Origin: JANNFX01 sp031380225
Lineage (GTDB): Bacteria > Pseudomonadota > Alphaproteobacteria > Rhizobiales > Hyphomicrobiaceae
Assembly: GCA_031380225.1 (NCBI GenBank)
Contig: JANNFX010000043.1
Span: 1-7,871, forward strand
Direction: 5' to 3'
Length of the DNA: 7,871 nucleotides
A model generated the notes under the pieces. That model was not told the origin of the DNA. It saw only the letters and a list, made by a program, of their open reading frames with translations, and searched no databases. Shown here in pieces: positions 1-5,989 of the stretch. Every line of letters begins with the position of its first letter. Position 1 is the first letter of the stretch. Both the position numbers and the translations under genes were made by a program.

Positions 1-383
1 CGAATTGTCCATTCGACCGCCAACAGGCGCGCTGTCGTTTGAGCGCCGTCATCGCCTGACGCCTTTAGACTGCCGAGCCAACCAAAACCATGCAGCGCCC
101 GTTCCCAATCGCGATTAGGCGGTTGGATGTCGAACGGCGAGCGGCCATTCAAGTCTGCGAATGTGCCGGCTAAGCCGAACTGGCTCTGCATAACTTCAAC
201 AGCAAAGCTTGGGTCATTGGTCCGCAAATCCTGCGGCACAATCAAGAGCTGCTCGGCGGCTGGCAAACCGAACCGCCATCGCAACAGCGGAGAATAGCGA
301 AGCTTGGAGGCCAGCGCCCGGCGCTGCCGGTTGGCCTTCATCGAAGCAATGCGAAGCCGTCCGCTAATGGTGCCTAGGGCCAT
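1..383 (-). CDS. Heparinase II/III family protein, N-terminal part (cut by left window edge)
   Basis: The minus-strand reading frame from ATG at 383 stays open for 127 codons to the window edge, so only the N-terminal part is present. A Shine-Dalgarno AGGAG lies 9 bases before the ATG. The visible protein begins MALGTISGRLRIASMKANRQ and contains the stretches VPQDLRTNDPSFA, GRSPFDIQPP, and HGFGWLGSLKA. This pattern (DLRT.DP, then GRSPF.I.PP..W and GFGWL) is what I recall from the N-terminal helical domain of alphaproteobacterial heparinase II/III-like proteins, putative polysaccharide lyases of unknown substrate. The catalytic region would lie left of the window and cannot be judged. It follows rsmB after about 120 bases on the same strand, an order I recall from other Hyphomicrobiales, where purH often comes next. 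The family call rests on recognition of these motifs, not on catalytic residues. Confidence 0.72.
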   Translation of the reverse strand, partial: MALGTISGRLRIASMKANRQRRALASKLRYSPLLRWRFGLPAAEQLLIVPQDLRTNDPSFAVEVMQSQFGLAGTFADLNGRSPFDIQPPNRDWERALHGFGWLGSLKASGDDGAQTTARLLAVEWTI

Positions 384-502
384 AGTGACTGGCTCCTAAG
401 GCCTGAGATTTTGCAACGCGCTGTCATTGATCTGGGTTAGCGATGCCCAGCGGCGAAGACAAGGCAATCGCCTGACCAATCCCTCGCCAAACCCGGGCAC
501 AG

Positions 503-2032
503 TTAAGATGGACTGCGAACCAATCGGGCGGCGTAAAAACCGTCAAGTCCACCCGGGGTGGCACCGTCAGCGGGCAAATGGAATGGCATGGTCCGCAGAT
601 CTCCGTCGGCCGTCAGCCATTCGGGCTCTATCCCGGCCTCGCTGGCCAAAATAGGTTGCCGATGGAAGTCTGGGTGGCTGGAGAGGAAATTGGTCACCTG
701 CGCTTCGCCTTCTGAGGCTTCGAGCGAACAGACGCCATAGATCAACAGGCCGCCCGGGCGCACCAGAAGCGCCGCATTTTCAAGCAACCGCGTTTGCAGT
801 GGTGCCAGATTGGCGGCGTCGGTCTCGCGCTTCAGATGCAGAATATCCGGATGACGGCGAATGGTGCCGGTTGCTGTACAGGGCGCATCAAGCAGCACGG
901 CATCGAACGTGCGGCTAGGCGCCCACGTACTGACGTCTGACGCGACCGTTTCGCATTTGAGACCTAAACGCGCCATGTTTTGATCGAGCCGTTTCAAGCG
1001 CTCAGGGCGCAAATCGACGGCAGTGACGTTAGCGCCAAGGCTTGCAAGTTGAGCGGTCTTGCCGCCAGGAGCCGCACAAAGATCGGCAACATCTTTGCCG
1101 GCGAGGTCTCCGAACAAACGCGCCGGAATGGATGCAGCGGCGTCTTGCACCCACCACGCGCCGTCGTCATAACCTGGCAAGGCTTCAATGCGGCCGGCCG
1201 AAGCTAAGCGGATATTTTCCGTCGACAGCAACGTACCGCCGAGTTTTTCGGCCCACGCTGCAGCATCTGACTTCACCGTGATATCGAGCGCGGCTTCTTC
1301 CAGCGAAGCTTCAGCGATGCGCGCCGCTATTTCAGCACCATACGCTTCACGCCACTGTGCCATCAGCCACGGCTGGATATTGATTTCAGGCTTTGACTCT
1401 AACCGGCCAGCTTCGGAGACACGTCGCAACACAGCATTGGCAAGCCGTGAAAATCGCGACGCGCCGATATCGAGGCGGGTTTGATCGACCGCCAAGCTGA
1501 TCGCTGCATGCGGCGGCGTTTCGAGAATGAGCAACTGCGCTGCAGCGGATAACAGGATCGTCCACAACCGGCCCGAGTCTTCTGGCAGCGGCTTTTCTAA
1601 ATGTGCTTTGATGGCAACCGACAATTCGCCATGCCGGCGCAGCACAGTCGCGACGATGACGCGAACAAAAGCTTTGTCCCGGTCCGCCAAAGCTTGGCCG
1701 CGTTCAGAAGCGAACGCCCACACCAAAGCTTCGTCGAGCACCTGGCTGCGGTAGAGCACGCGGACCAGCATTGCGACAGCTAGTTCGCGCACCGCAAGTC
1801 CGGGCGGCTCGCGCGATGACGACGGCTCTTGATGGCGTGGCCTGTCGCCGGACTGAGTTTCTTTAAAAGTCTGCCCGCCGCGTTGAAGTCCGGCTTTCGC
1901 TCGTGGAGGCGCATCCTGGCGCGACTTATAGGCCGGACGCTTGAATTTAGAAGTGGGCCGCTCGGGTTGCAGGTGATCGCTGACGCCGCCATCCTTGCCA
2001 ACAACTTTGTTAGTCCCCCAATCCTTTTTCAA
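503..2032 (-). CDS. rsmB: 16S rRNA (cytosine-967-C5)-methyltransferase RsmB
   Basis: This enzyme transfers a methyl group from S-adenosylmethionine to C5 of C967 of 16S rRNA in the cytoplasm. Numbering from TTG at 2032 gives 509 residues. Residues about 80-205 look like the NusB-type RNA-binding domain (LAVRELAVAMLVRVL, DKAFVRVIVATVLRRHGEL, ISLAVDQTRLD, SRLANAVLRRV). The Rossmann methyltransferase domain follows. It has PGYDDGAWWVQDAAA, SAM-binding DLCAAPGGKT (317-326), acidic VDLRPERLKR, motif IV DAPC (382-385) with the Cys that aids product release, and GVCSLEASEGE with the catalytic Cys at 435. No ATG precedes the NusB domain, and an in-frame TAA lies upstream. Two TTG codons are possible, at 2038 and 2032. 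The second is preferred because GGAGG (2042-2046) lies 9 bases before it and it overlaps the htpX stop as TTGA. The first about 75 residues are basic, low in complexity and longer than the E. coli enzyme. Confidence 0.93.
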   Translation of the reverse strand: MKKDWGTNKVVGKDGGVSDHLQPERPTSKFKRPAYKSRQDAPPRAKAGLQRGGQTFKETQSGDRPRHQEPSSSREPPGLAVRELAVAMLVRVLYRSQVLDEALVWAFASERGQALADRDKAFVRVIVATVLRRHGELSVAIKAHLEKPLPEDSGRLWTILLSAAAQLLILETPPHAAISLAVDQTRLDIGASRFSRLANAVLRRVSEAGRLESKPEINIQPWLMAQWREAYGAEIAARIAEASLEEAALDITVKSDAAAWAEKLGGTLLSTENIRLASAGRIEALPGYDDGAWWVQDAAASIPARLFGDLAGKDVADLCAAPGGKTAQLASLGANVTAVDLRPERLKRLDQNMARLGLKCETVASDVSTWAPSRTFDAVLLDAPCTATGTIRRHPDILHLKRETDAANLAPLQTRLLENAALLVRPGGLLIYGVCSLEASEGEAQVTNFLSSHPDFHRQPILASEAGIEPEWLTADGDLRTMPFHLPADGATPGGLDGFYAARLVRSPS

Positions 2033-3000
2033 CTCCAAGGCCCTCCGGAACCTTGCGGTTTCGAGTTATTTGCAATCGAACGGCCAGGGCGCAATGCGCC
2101 ACTCGCGATTTGGGACGGCCAATTGACGGTCTCGATGTTTCCAGCCATTTCCCGCTCGATATTTTGCAATTCTGCTAACCTATTGGAGATGTCCGGATGG
2201 GTCGCGAACAGGCTGTCGATACCACGACCCGTCAACGGGTTGACGATAAACATGTGCGCCGCCGCTGGGACACTTTCAGCCGCAGGATTTGGAATCCGGC
2301 GGGCGAGGGTATGAATTTTCTCAAGCGCGGTAGCCAACCAACGCGGATTGCCGCAGATCGCAGCACCCAAACGGTCGGCCTGATACTCACGTGAGCGGCT
2401 GATTGCCATTTGTACCAGCATGGCTGCGAACGGTGCGACGATGGCAGCGAGCAAAAACCCACCCCAGCCGCCGCCGCGATCGCGGTTGCCGCCGAACAAA
2501 GCGCCAAATTGTAAATATTGAGCAGCCATCGAGATGGCGCCGCCGATTGTTGCTGCGACTGTCATCGTCAAGGTATCGCGATTTTTGATGTGCGCGAGTT
2601 CGTGGGCGGCGACGCCTGCGATTTCCTCGGGCGAAAGCGCTTCGATCAGTCCGGTCGAAAACGCAAGAGCGGAACGGCTTGGACTGCGGCCGGTTGCAAA
2701 CGCATTTGGTTGCGGCGCATTCATAATATAAACGCGCGGCATCGGCAGCTCGGCGCGCGTGGCGAGTTCGCCGACAATTCTGACCAGTTCAGGCGCTTGT
2801 GCCTCACTCACTTCCTCGGCCCGGAACATTCTGAGCACCATGGTGTCAGACTTCCACAAGCTGATGACATTCATAACCATCGCGACAATGAACGCGACCA
2901 CGAGCCCGCTCTTGCCACCAATGGCGGCACCCATCGCGACAAAAATGCCGGTCATGACGACCAACAGCATAAACGTCTTGGCATAGTTCAGCGGCATCAT
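2029..3000 (-). CDS. htpX: Membrane zinc metalloprotease HtpX (peptidase M48B)
   Basis: HtpX is an inner-membrane zinc endopeptidase that helps FtsH in degrading damaged membrane proteins under stress. From ATG at 3000 the protein has 323 residues, near the usual length of the alphaproteobacterial form. Two N-terminal membrane segments (about 8-27 and 31-50) precede the cytosolic catalytic region. The zinc motif HELAH is at 133-137 and the third ligand is probably the Glu of EYQAD (205-209). Two more hydrophobic segments lie at about 147-165 and 181-200. The substrate-strand region NAPQPNAFATGRSP and the terminal GGPWS are typical. The frame opens further upstream to GTG at 3066, but those 22 residues are unlike any HtpX N-terminus. 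ATG at 3000 or 2997 follows GGAGA at 3 or 6 bases, and MMPLNYAKTFMLL fits the family start. The stop overlaps the rsmB start, so the two are coupled. Confidence 0.94.
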   Translation of the reverse strand: MMPLNYAKTFMLLVVMTGIFVAMGAAIGGKSGLVVAFIVAMVMNVISLWKSDTMVLRMFRAEEVSEAQAPELVRIVGELATRAELPMPRVYIMNAPQPNAFATGRSPSRSALAFSTGLIEALSPEEIAGVAAHELAHIKNRDTLTMTVAATIGGAISMAAQYLQFGALFGGNRDRGGGWGGFLLAAIVAPFAAMLVQMAISRSREYQADRLGAAICGNPRWLATALEKIHTLARRIPNPAAESVPAAAHMFIVNPLTGRGIDSLFATHPDISNRLAELQNIEREMAGNIETVNWPSQIASGALRPGRSIANNSKPQGSGGPWS

Positions 3001-3095
3001 CGCTCTCCGGAAGCGCTTGGACCAAATCTCAAGGTCCGTATATAGGTAGTCAGGAGCCGGGCGCACAGGCCCTAAACATCAAGAATTATTCAGCC
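3001..3095. promoter_or_regulatory. Divergent promoter region between htpX and the SDHAF4 gene, with a 5-bp dyad
   Basis: This 95-base gap separates two divergent genes and must carry both promoters. On the plus strand, TTGGAC (3017-3022) and TATATA (3039-3044) are 16 bases apart, a good sigma-70-type pair that would start transcription near 3050 and leave a leader of about 45 bases before the ATG at 3096. An inverted repeat GGACC-N9-GGTCC (3019-3023 and 3033-3037) lies across the -35 and spacer and could be an operator, though 5-bp arms may arise by chance. For htpX, CTTGAT occurs in the minus direction near 3083, but I found no convincing partner -10 or heat-shock consensus. The boxes were picked by eye and are inference. 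Confidence 0.4.
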
Positions 3096-3314
3096 ATGAC
3101 GGCCAAAGACGGTCAAATTCCGCCTCAAGAGGCGCTACAATCGCCGCGGACGTTAACGCCCGAAGCCCAGCGCGCGCTTGCTGAAGCCGAGGCTCGTCGC
3201 CAAGCCCGTGACGCCGCAGCCGCACCTCAACAGCCAGAGATCGGCGGTCGTAAGGGACCCGATCCAGCCCGCTTCGGCGACTGGGAAAAAGACGGCATCG
3301 CGTCGGATTTTTGA
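3096..3314 (+). CDS. SDHAF4/Sdh8-type succinate dehydrogenase assembly factor (DUF1674)
   Basis: This 72-residue protein ends in the family signature GGRKGPDPARFGDWEKDGIASDF-like block (about residues 50-72), with the conserved GPDP.R.GDWE..GIASDF order running to the C-terminus. In mitochondria SDHAF4 binds the flavinylated SdhA subunit, guards it from oxidation and promotes its assembly with SdhB into succinate dehydrogenase (complex II). The bacterial DUF1674 proteins are inferred to do the same in the cytoplasm. The first about 45 residues are charged, Ala/Gln/Arg-rich and probably flexible or helical, with no conserved motif I can name. ATG at 3096 is the only sensible start. No strong Shine-Dalgarno is visible before it. 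The gene is divergent from htpX, a neighbourhood I recall from other Hyphomicrobiales. No sdh genes are in this window. Confidence 0.9.
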   Translation: MTAKDGQIPPQEALQSPRTLTPEAQRALAEAEARRQARDAAAAPQQPEIGGRKGPDPARFGDWEKDGIASDF

Positions 3315-3336
3315 CGTGCCACTCCCGGCGCCGGTT

Positions 3337-3388
3337 GCGTGCCGCTCTATTTCTTGATGCGTGCCGTTCTAATGCTTGATGCGTGCCG
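3337..3388. repeat. 22-bp tandem direct repeat, about 2.4 copies
   Basis: The octamer GCGTGCCG occurs three times exactly 22 bases apart, starting at 3337, 3359 and 3381. The first two full units (3337-3358 and 3359-3380) differ at three of 22 positions and both end in CTTGAT. The third copy keeps only the octamer. The 14-mer CTTGATGCGTGCCG is therefore present twice without mismatch (3353-3366 and 3375-3388). A period of two helical turns is what stacked protein-binding sites (iterons, regulator boxes) show, but slippage in non-coding DNA would look the same. Confidence 0.7.
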
Positions 3389-3477
3389 CAATGGCACAGA
3401 CCGGCAAAGTTACGTGTCCCGTATCCGGCTTGTTTCATTTCCGGCCATTAACCGTAGCCTCGCGCCGAACGCAGTCA

Positions 3478-3492
3478 GTCCCAAATTGGGAC
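3478..3492. other. 15-bp palindrome, possible operator
   Basis: GTCCCAAATTGGGAC has 7-bp perfect arms around one central base. It lies alone in non-coding DNA with no T-run, so it is not an intrinsic terminator. It could be a binding site for a dimeric regulator. I see no promoter boxes beside it that I would defend. Confidence 0.35.
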
Positions 3493-3547
3493 CCGCTCGC
3501 GGCCAAAATTCCGCGTTCCGGCACAGACGCTCAATACCCCTAAAGAT

Positions 3548-3636
3548 CGTCATCCCGCCGAAGGGCGGGATCCGCGCAAGCTTATTATGTCTTTAAATTC
3601 AGGCTTGCGCGGATCCCCGCCTTCGCGGGGATGACG
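3548..3636. repeat. Inverted pair of REP-like palindromic elements (BIME-like)
   Basis: Two 34-base arms, 3548-3581 and 3603-3636, face each other across a 21-base AT-rich spacer. Each arm starts at its outer end with CGTCAT and ends at the spacer with GCGCAAGC. The arms match except at four positions, and these mismatches are compensated inside each arm. The left arm contains the hairpin ATCCCGCC-GAAG-GGCGGGAT and the right arm ATCCCCGC-CTTC-GCGGGGAT, both perfect 8-bp stems. This layout, two head-to-head imperfect copies that each fold alone, is that of REP doublets (BIMEs), and GTCATCCC..GAAG..GGGATCC repeats are widespread in proteobacterial intergenic DNA. A mobile origin through a RAYT transposase is inferred from the class; no such gene is in the window. 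Confidence 0.82.
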
Positions 3637-3664
3637 GCCTGGGGAGAACCAAACTGGGAACCAA

Positions 3665-3687
3665 GCGCCGGTGACGTGTGCCGGCGC
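3665..3687. other. GC-rich hairpin or dyad upstream of the VWA gene
   Basis: GCGCCGG (3665-3671) and CCGGCGC (3681-3687) form a perfect 7-bp stem around TGACGTGTG. No T-run follows, so it is not a standard terminator. It sits about 120 bases before the VWA start and could be a regulator site or part of the leader. Confidence 0.3.
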
Positions 3688-3805
3688 AGTTGTCCATTAA
3701 GACCTCCGAAACCATGCTGAAATGGCCGCTAGCGACCGGCATCGGGCTTGCATCCTCGATCCTAAACCGAACGCAAATTGCGACACGAGCGAGGAGACGG
3801 CGACG

Positions 3806-5014
3806 ATGGCACTGGTTCTTAAGACACCAGCCGGATTTCAAGCAGACGAAAGCGGCTCCATCGCGCCGCTGTTCGGACTTGTGTTTGCCGGCTTGATCCT
3901 GTGCGTGGGCGCCGCTATCGACACCGGCCGCGCCGTTCACTCGCGCTCGACGATTGGCTCAGCTGCCGACGCCGCATCGCTGGCTGGTGGCAAAGCGCTG
4001 CTCAACAACACCATGACCGACGCCGACGTCCGCGCAGCAACGCTGCGGTTCTTCAATGAAAACGTCAAAAACGGCAAGAAATTCGCCAATATCCCGGTGC
4101 CAACAATTACCATCGATCGCAGCAAGGGACTTGTTAAGGTCGATGCGTCAGGCAACGTCGATACGACGGCCACGCGCATCGCCGGCATCAACACCATTAC
4201 CGTACCGGTTACATCCACAGTGCAGTCGGACCCGAAGGACATCGAGCTTGGGCTTGCTCTGGACGTCACCGGCTCGATGGGCGGCCAAAAGATTATCGAT
4301 CTCCGGAACGCTGCGAAAGATCTGGTCGATATCCTGATCCCGGCTTCCACCTCAGCGAACAAAGTACGCATCGGATTGGCGCCGTATTCGGCCAGTGTCA
4401 ACGCCGGTCCTTACGCCGCTGACACCAGCAACAATCTCAGCACCAACGGCTGCGTGCACGAACGTGGTGGCAGCACTGCCTTCAACGACGCTGAGCCAAA
4501 CGGACCAACCGACGCGCTCGGCTTCCGCCCGTCGCTCTATTGTCCGACGGCCGTTGTTCAGGCCCTGACCAGCAGCAAGTTGGTCTTGAAAAACAACATC
4601 AACACCTACACCGCCGGTGGTTCGACCGCTGGTCACATCGGTGCTGCTTGGGCTTCTTACTTGATCTCTCCAGAATGGAAAGACATCTGGCCCACAGCCA
4701 GCAAGCCGGTTTCCTATGGCGACCAGAAAACAGTCAAAGCGATGGTGCTGATGACGGATGGCGAATTTAATACGCAATACGTCAACGCAAATGGTGATTC
4801 GGACACACAGGCCCGCGCGATTTGCTTCGAAGCCAAAAAGCGCAATGTGGTCGTCTACACCATCGGTTTCCAGTCGCCAGCTCAAGCCGAAGCGATGCTC
4901 CAGTATTGCGCAACCTCGACCGACCATTACTTCAATGCCAAGAACGGTGGCGAATTGCGTCAGGCATTCGCTGAAATCGCCAAGCATCTCAACAATCTGC
5001 GGCTGACCCAGTAA
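3806..5014 (+). CDS. TadE/TadG-like von Willebrand factor A domain protein, membrane-anchored
   Basis: The protein has 402 residues from ATG at 3806, which follows AGGAG (3792-3796) at 9 bases. The frame is open up to another ATG at 3722, but those 28 extra residues would break the family N-terminus and lack a ribosome site. Residues about 15-42 (ESGSIAPLFGLVFAGLILCV, then GAAIDTGRA) match the TadE/TadG-type pilin-like signal and membrane segment, after which the chain is extracytoplasmic. A von Willebrand A fold occupies about 148-400, with MIDAS elements DVTGS (153-157, a D-x-T-x-S form), the Thr in TAGGST (269-274) and LMTDGE (315-320). TadG proteins belong to Flp/Tad pilus loci, yet no other tad gene is present here, so a pilus role is not shown. 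It could be a free-standing adhesion or envelope scaffold protein. A strong terminator follows directly, so it looks monocistronic. Confidence 0.88.
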   Translation: MALVLKTPAGFQADESGSIAPLFGLVFAGLILCVGAAIDTGRAVHSRSTIGSAADAASLAGGKALLNNTMTDADVRAATLRFFNENVKNGKKFANIPVPTITIDRSKGLVKVDASGNVDTTATRIAGINTITVPVTSTVQSDPKDIELGLALDVTGSMGGQKIIDLRNAAKDLVDILIPASTSANKVRIGLAPYSASVNAGPYAADTSNNLSTNGCVHERGGSTAFNDAEPNGPTDALGFRPSLYCPTAVVQALTSSKLVLKNNINTYTAGGSTAGHIGAAWASYLISPEWKDIWPTASKPVSYGDQKTVKAMVLMTDGEFNTQYVNANGDSDTQARAICFEAKKRNVVVYTIGFQSPAQAEAMLQYCATSTDHYFNAKNGGELRQAFAEIAKHLNNLRLTQ

Positions 5015-5044
5015 CTGGGGCTACCGCATCCCGCCGCTCTGCCT

Positions 5045-5076
5045 GGGCGCGTCATGTTCGACGCGCCCTTTTTTTT
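5045..5076 (+). terminator. Intrinsic (rho-independent) terminator after the VWA gene
   Basis: A perfect 9-bp GC-rich stem, GGGCGCGTC (5045-5053) with GACGCGCCC (5060-5068), closes the loop ATGTTC and is followed at once by eight T (5069-5076). It starts 30 bases after the VWA stop codon and should end that transcript, so the extensin-like gene needs its own promoter between about 5077 and 5130. Confidence 0.93.
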
Positions 5077-5144
5077 GCCCCGATTTCGGGTTTGGCCTTT
5101 GCTGGCGGGCGCATTACGGTTGGCGCCAAATGCGGGGGGCGGGC

Positions 5145-5855
5145 ATGCGAAACTATTTCCGGCGATTTCTGCAACTGTTACTAGTCATCCTGTGCTCGGC
5201 GGCAGTCTTCGGAGCATTTTGGTTTGGGCTTATTCCTCAGCGCTTTAGCCCGTTCGCTCCAGTTTCACTCGAACATGAGCCCGGTTGGTTCCTTGATCCG
5301 AAGCTGGCGGCTCTCAGGCGCGATCCGCAACTATGCCAGTCGGTTCTTAAGGCGCCGAACATCGACGCCGTTCCCGTCGACGACCAGCCGATGAAAGATG
5401 GCTGCGGCTGGTCGAACGCGGTGCGCTTCAATCAATCGGGCGGCGCCCGGTTGGGCGTCAGCAATCTGAGCTGTGAAACGTCAGCCGCGATTACGCTGTG
5501 GATCAAATATGAAGTTCAACGCGTCGCCGAAGAACTATTCAAGTCGCGGGTTAAATCCATCGAAGACATGGGCACTTACGATTGCCGCAATATCATCGGC
5601 AGCAAAGTTTGGAAGAACGTCAAAAGCCAGCACGCCACAGCCAACGCCATCGACATCGCCGGCTTCACACTTGACGACGGCCATAAGATCTCGGTCCTAA
5701 GGGATTGGAACAGCAAGGGACCTGAAGGCGAGTTCCTGCGCAAGATCAAGGCCCGCAGTTGCGGTTATTTCCGTGTCTCGCTCGGTCCAGACTTCAATCC
5801 CGAACACAAAAACCATTTCCACCTCGACCGCGGCCCGATGTGGACGTGTGGGTAA
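5145..5855 (+). CDS. Extensin-like family protein (M15 peptidase-like fold), membrane-anchored or exported
   Basis: The protein has 236 residues from ATG at 5145, preceded by a G-rich run (5134-5139) at about 5 bases. An in-frame ATG at 5130 would add five residues and has no ribosome site. After MRNYFRRF comes one hydrophobic segment (about 9-30), a signal anchor or uncleaved signal, so the rest should be periplasmic. The C-terminal domain fits the bacterial extensin-like family (PF06904). Signs are YDCR (145-148), SQHATANAID (161-170), the LGPDFNPEHKNHFHLD block (213-228) and six cysteines (64, 87, 110, 147, 206, 235) that could make three disulfides. H163, D170 and H224/H226 sit as in the HxxGxAxD and HxH zinc motifs of M15 D-Ala-D-Ala peptidases, with Ala for Gly. 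A peptidoglycan hydrolase role is therefore plausible but unproven. Despite the name there is no plant-extensin repeat. Confidence 0.88.
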   Translation: MRNYFRRFLQLLLVILCSAAVFGAFWFGLIPQRFSPFAPVSLEHEPGWFLDPKLAALRRDPQLCQSVLKAPNIDAVPVDDQPMKDGCGWSNAVRFNQSGGARLGVSNLSCETSAAITLWIKYEVQRVAEELFKSRVKSIEDMGTYDCRNIIGSKVWKNVKSQHATANAIDIAGFTLDDGHKISVLRDWNSKGPEGEFLRKIKARSCGYFRVSLGPDFNPEHKNHFHLDRGPMWTCG

Positions 5856-5857
5856 TT

Positions 5858-5989
5858 TGCAGGGCGGATACCAGCGATCCGTTCGGCGGGTTAAAGTCGC
5901 GTCATGCAACAGTATGAGGCGATGTAACCCGCCGTGTCACATCATGCGAGATCGCCGGCGGGATACGCTGCGCTTTATCCCGCCCTACA
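5858..5989. repeat. Cluster of nested palindromic repeats of the GGCGGGTTA/GGCGGGATA type
   Basis: Directly after the extensin-like gene lie three inverted pairs. The outer ends are TGCAGGGCGGATA (5858-5870) and, reversed, TGTAGGGCGGGATA (5976-5989). Inside are GGCGGGTTA (5885-5893) with TAACCCGCC (5925-5933), and GGCGGGATA (5957-5965) with TATCCCGCC (5976-5984). The latter gives a 9-bp hairpin with a 10-base loop. Short imperfect palindromes built on GTAGGGCGGAT..ATCCGCC are common scattered elements in Bradyrhizobium-like genomes, so this is probably one composite copy. It is not an intrinsic terminator because no real T-run follows, but it may protect or end the upstream mRNA. Confidence 0.7.

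Larger units (their letters stand above)
3315..3805. other. Intergenic stretch, about 490 bases, repeat-rich, no convincing gene
   Basis: Between the SDHAF4 gene and the VWA gene I find no frame with a recognisable protein. The short frames on either strand lack ribosome sites and family features. The stretch holds, in order, a 22-bp tandem repeat (3337-3388), an isolated palindrome (3478-3492), a large inverted pair of REP-like palindromes (3548-3636) and a GC-rich dyad (3665-3687), each listed separately. The promoter for the VWA gene should lie between about 3640 and 3790, but I cannot assign boxes with confidence. No T-run terminator follows the SDHAF4 gene. Confidence 0.6.

Noticed and set aside
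1829..2314. 161-codon plus-strand frame across the htpX/rsmB junction
   Set aside because: It lies opposite two clearly identified genes, has no domain features, and is explained as a shadow of GC-rich coding DNA.
2518..3045. 175-codon plus-strand frame opposite htpX
   Set aside because: It is the complement of the HtpX coding region, including the HELAH codons, and its Arg/His-rich translation resembles no protein family.
3001..3066. Extension of HtpX upstream to GTG at 3066
   Set aside because: The added 22 residues do not resemble HtpX N-termini, ATG 3000/2997 has a ribosome site, and the extension would run across the divergent promoter.
3337..3388. Plasmid-type iteron origin
   Set aside because: There are fewer than three full units, no AT-rich melting region or DnaA box of good match beside them, and no replication gene in the window.
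3079..3438. 119-codon minus-strand frame over the SDHAF4 gene
   Set aside because: It overlaps a well-supported conserved small gene on the other strand and has no recognisable motif.
3548..3636. CRISPR array or transfer-RNA-like structure
   Set aside because: There are only two arms, in inverted orientation and with internal hairpins, and no regular spacers or tRNA-like loops.
4352..4987. 211-codon minus-strand frame opposite the VWA gene
   Set aside because: The plus-strand frame encodes a complete VWA domain with a ribosome site and terminator. The antisense frame has neither.
5858..5989. Intrinsic terminator for the extensin-like gene
   Set aside because: The stems are strong, but the final hairpin is followed by CTACAG and then a short TTTT, not by a T-run at the base of the stem.
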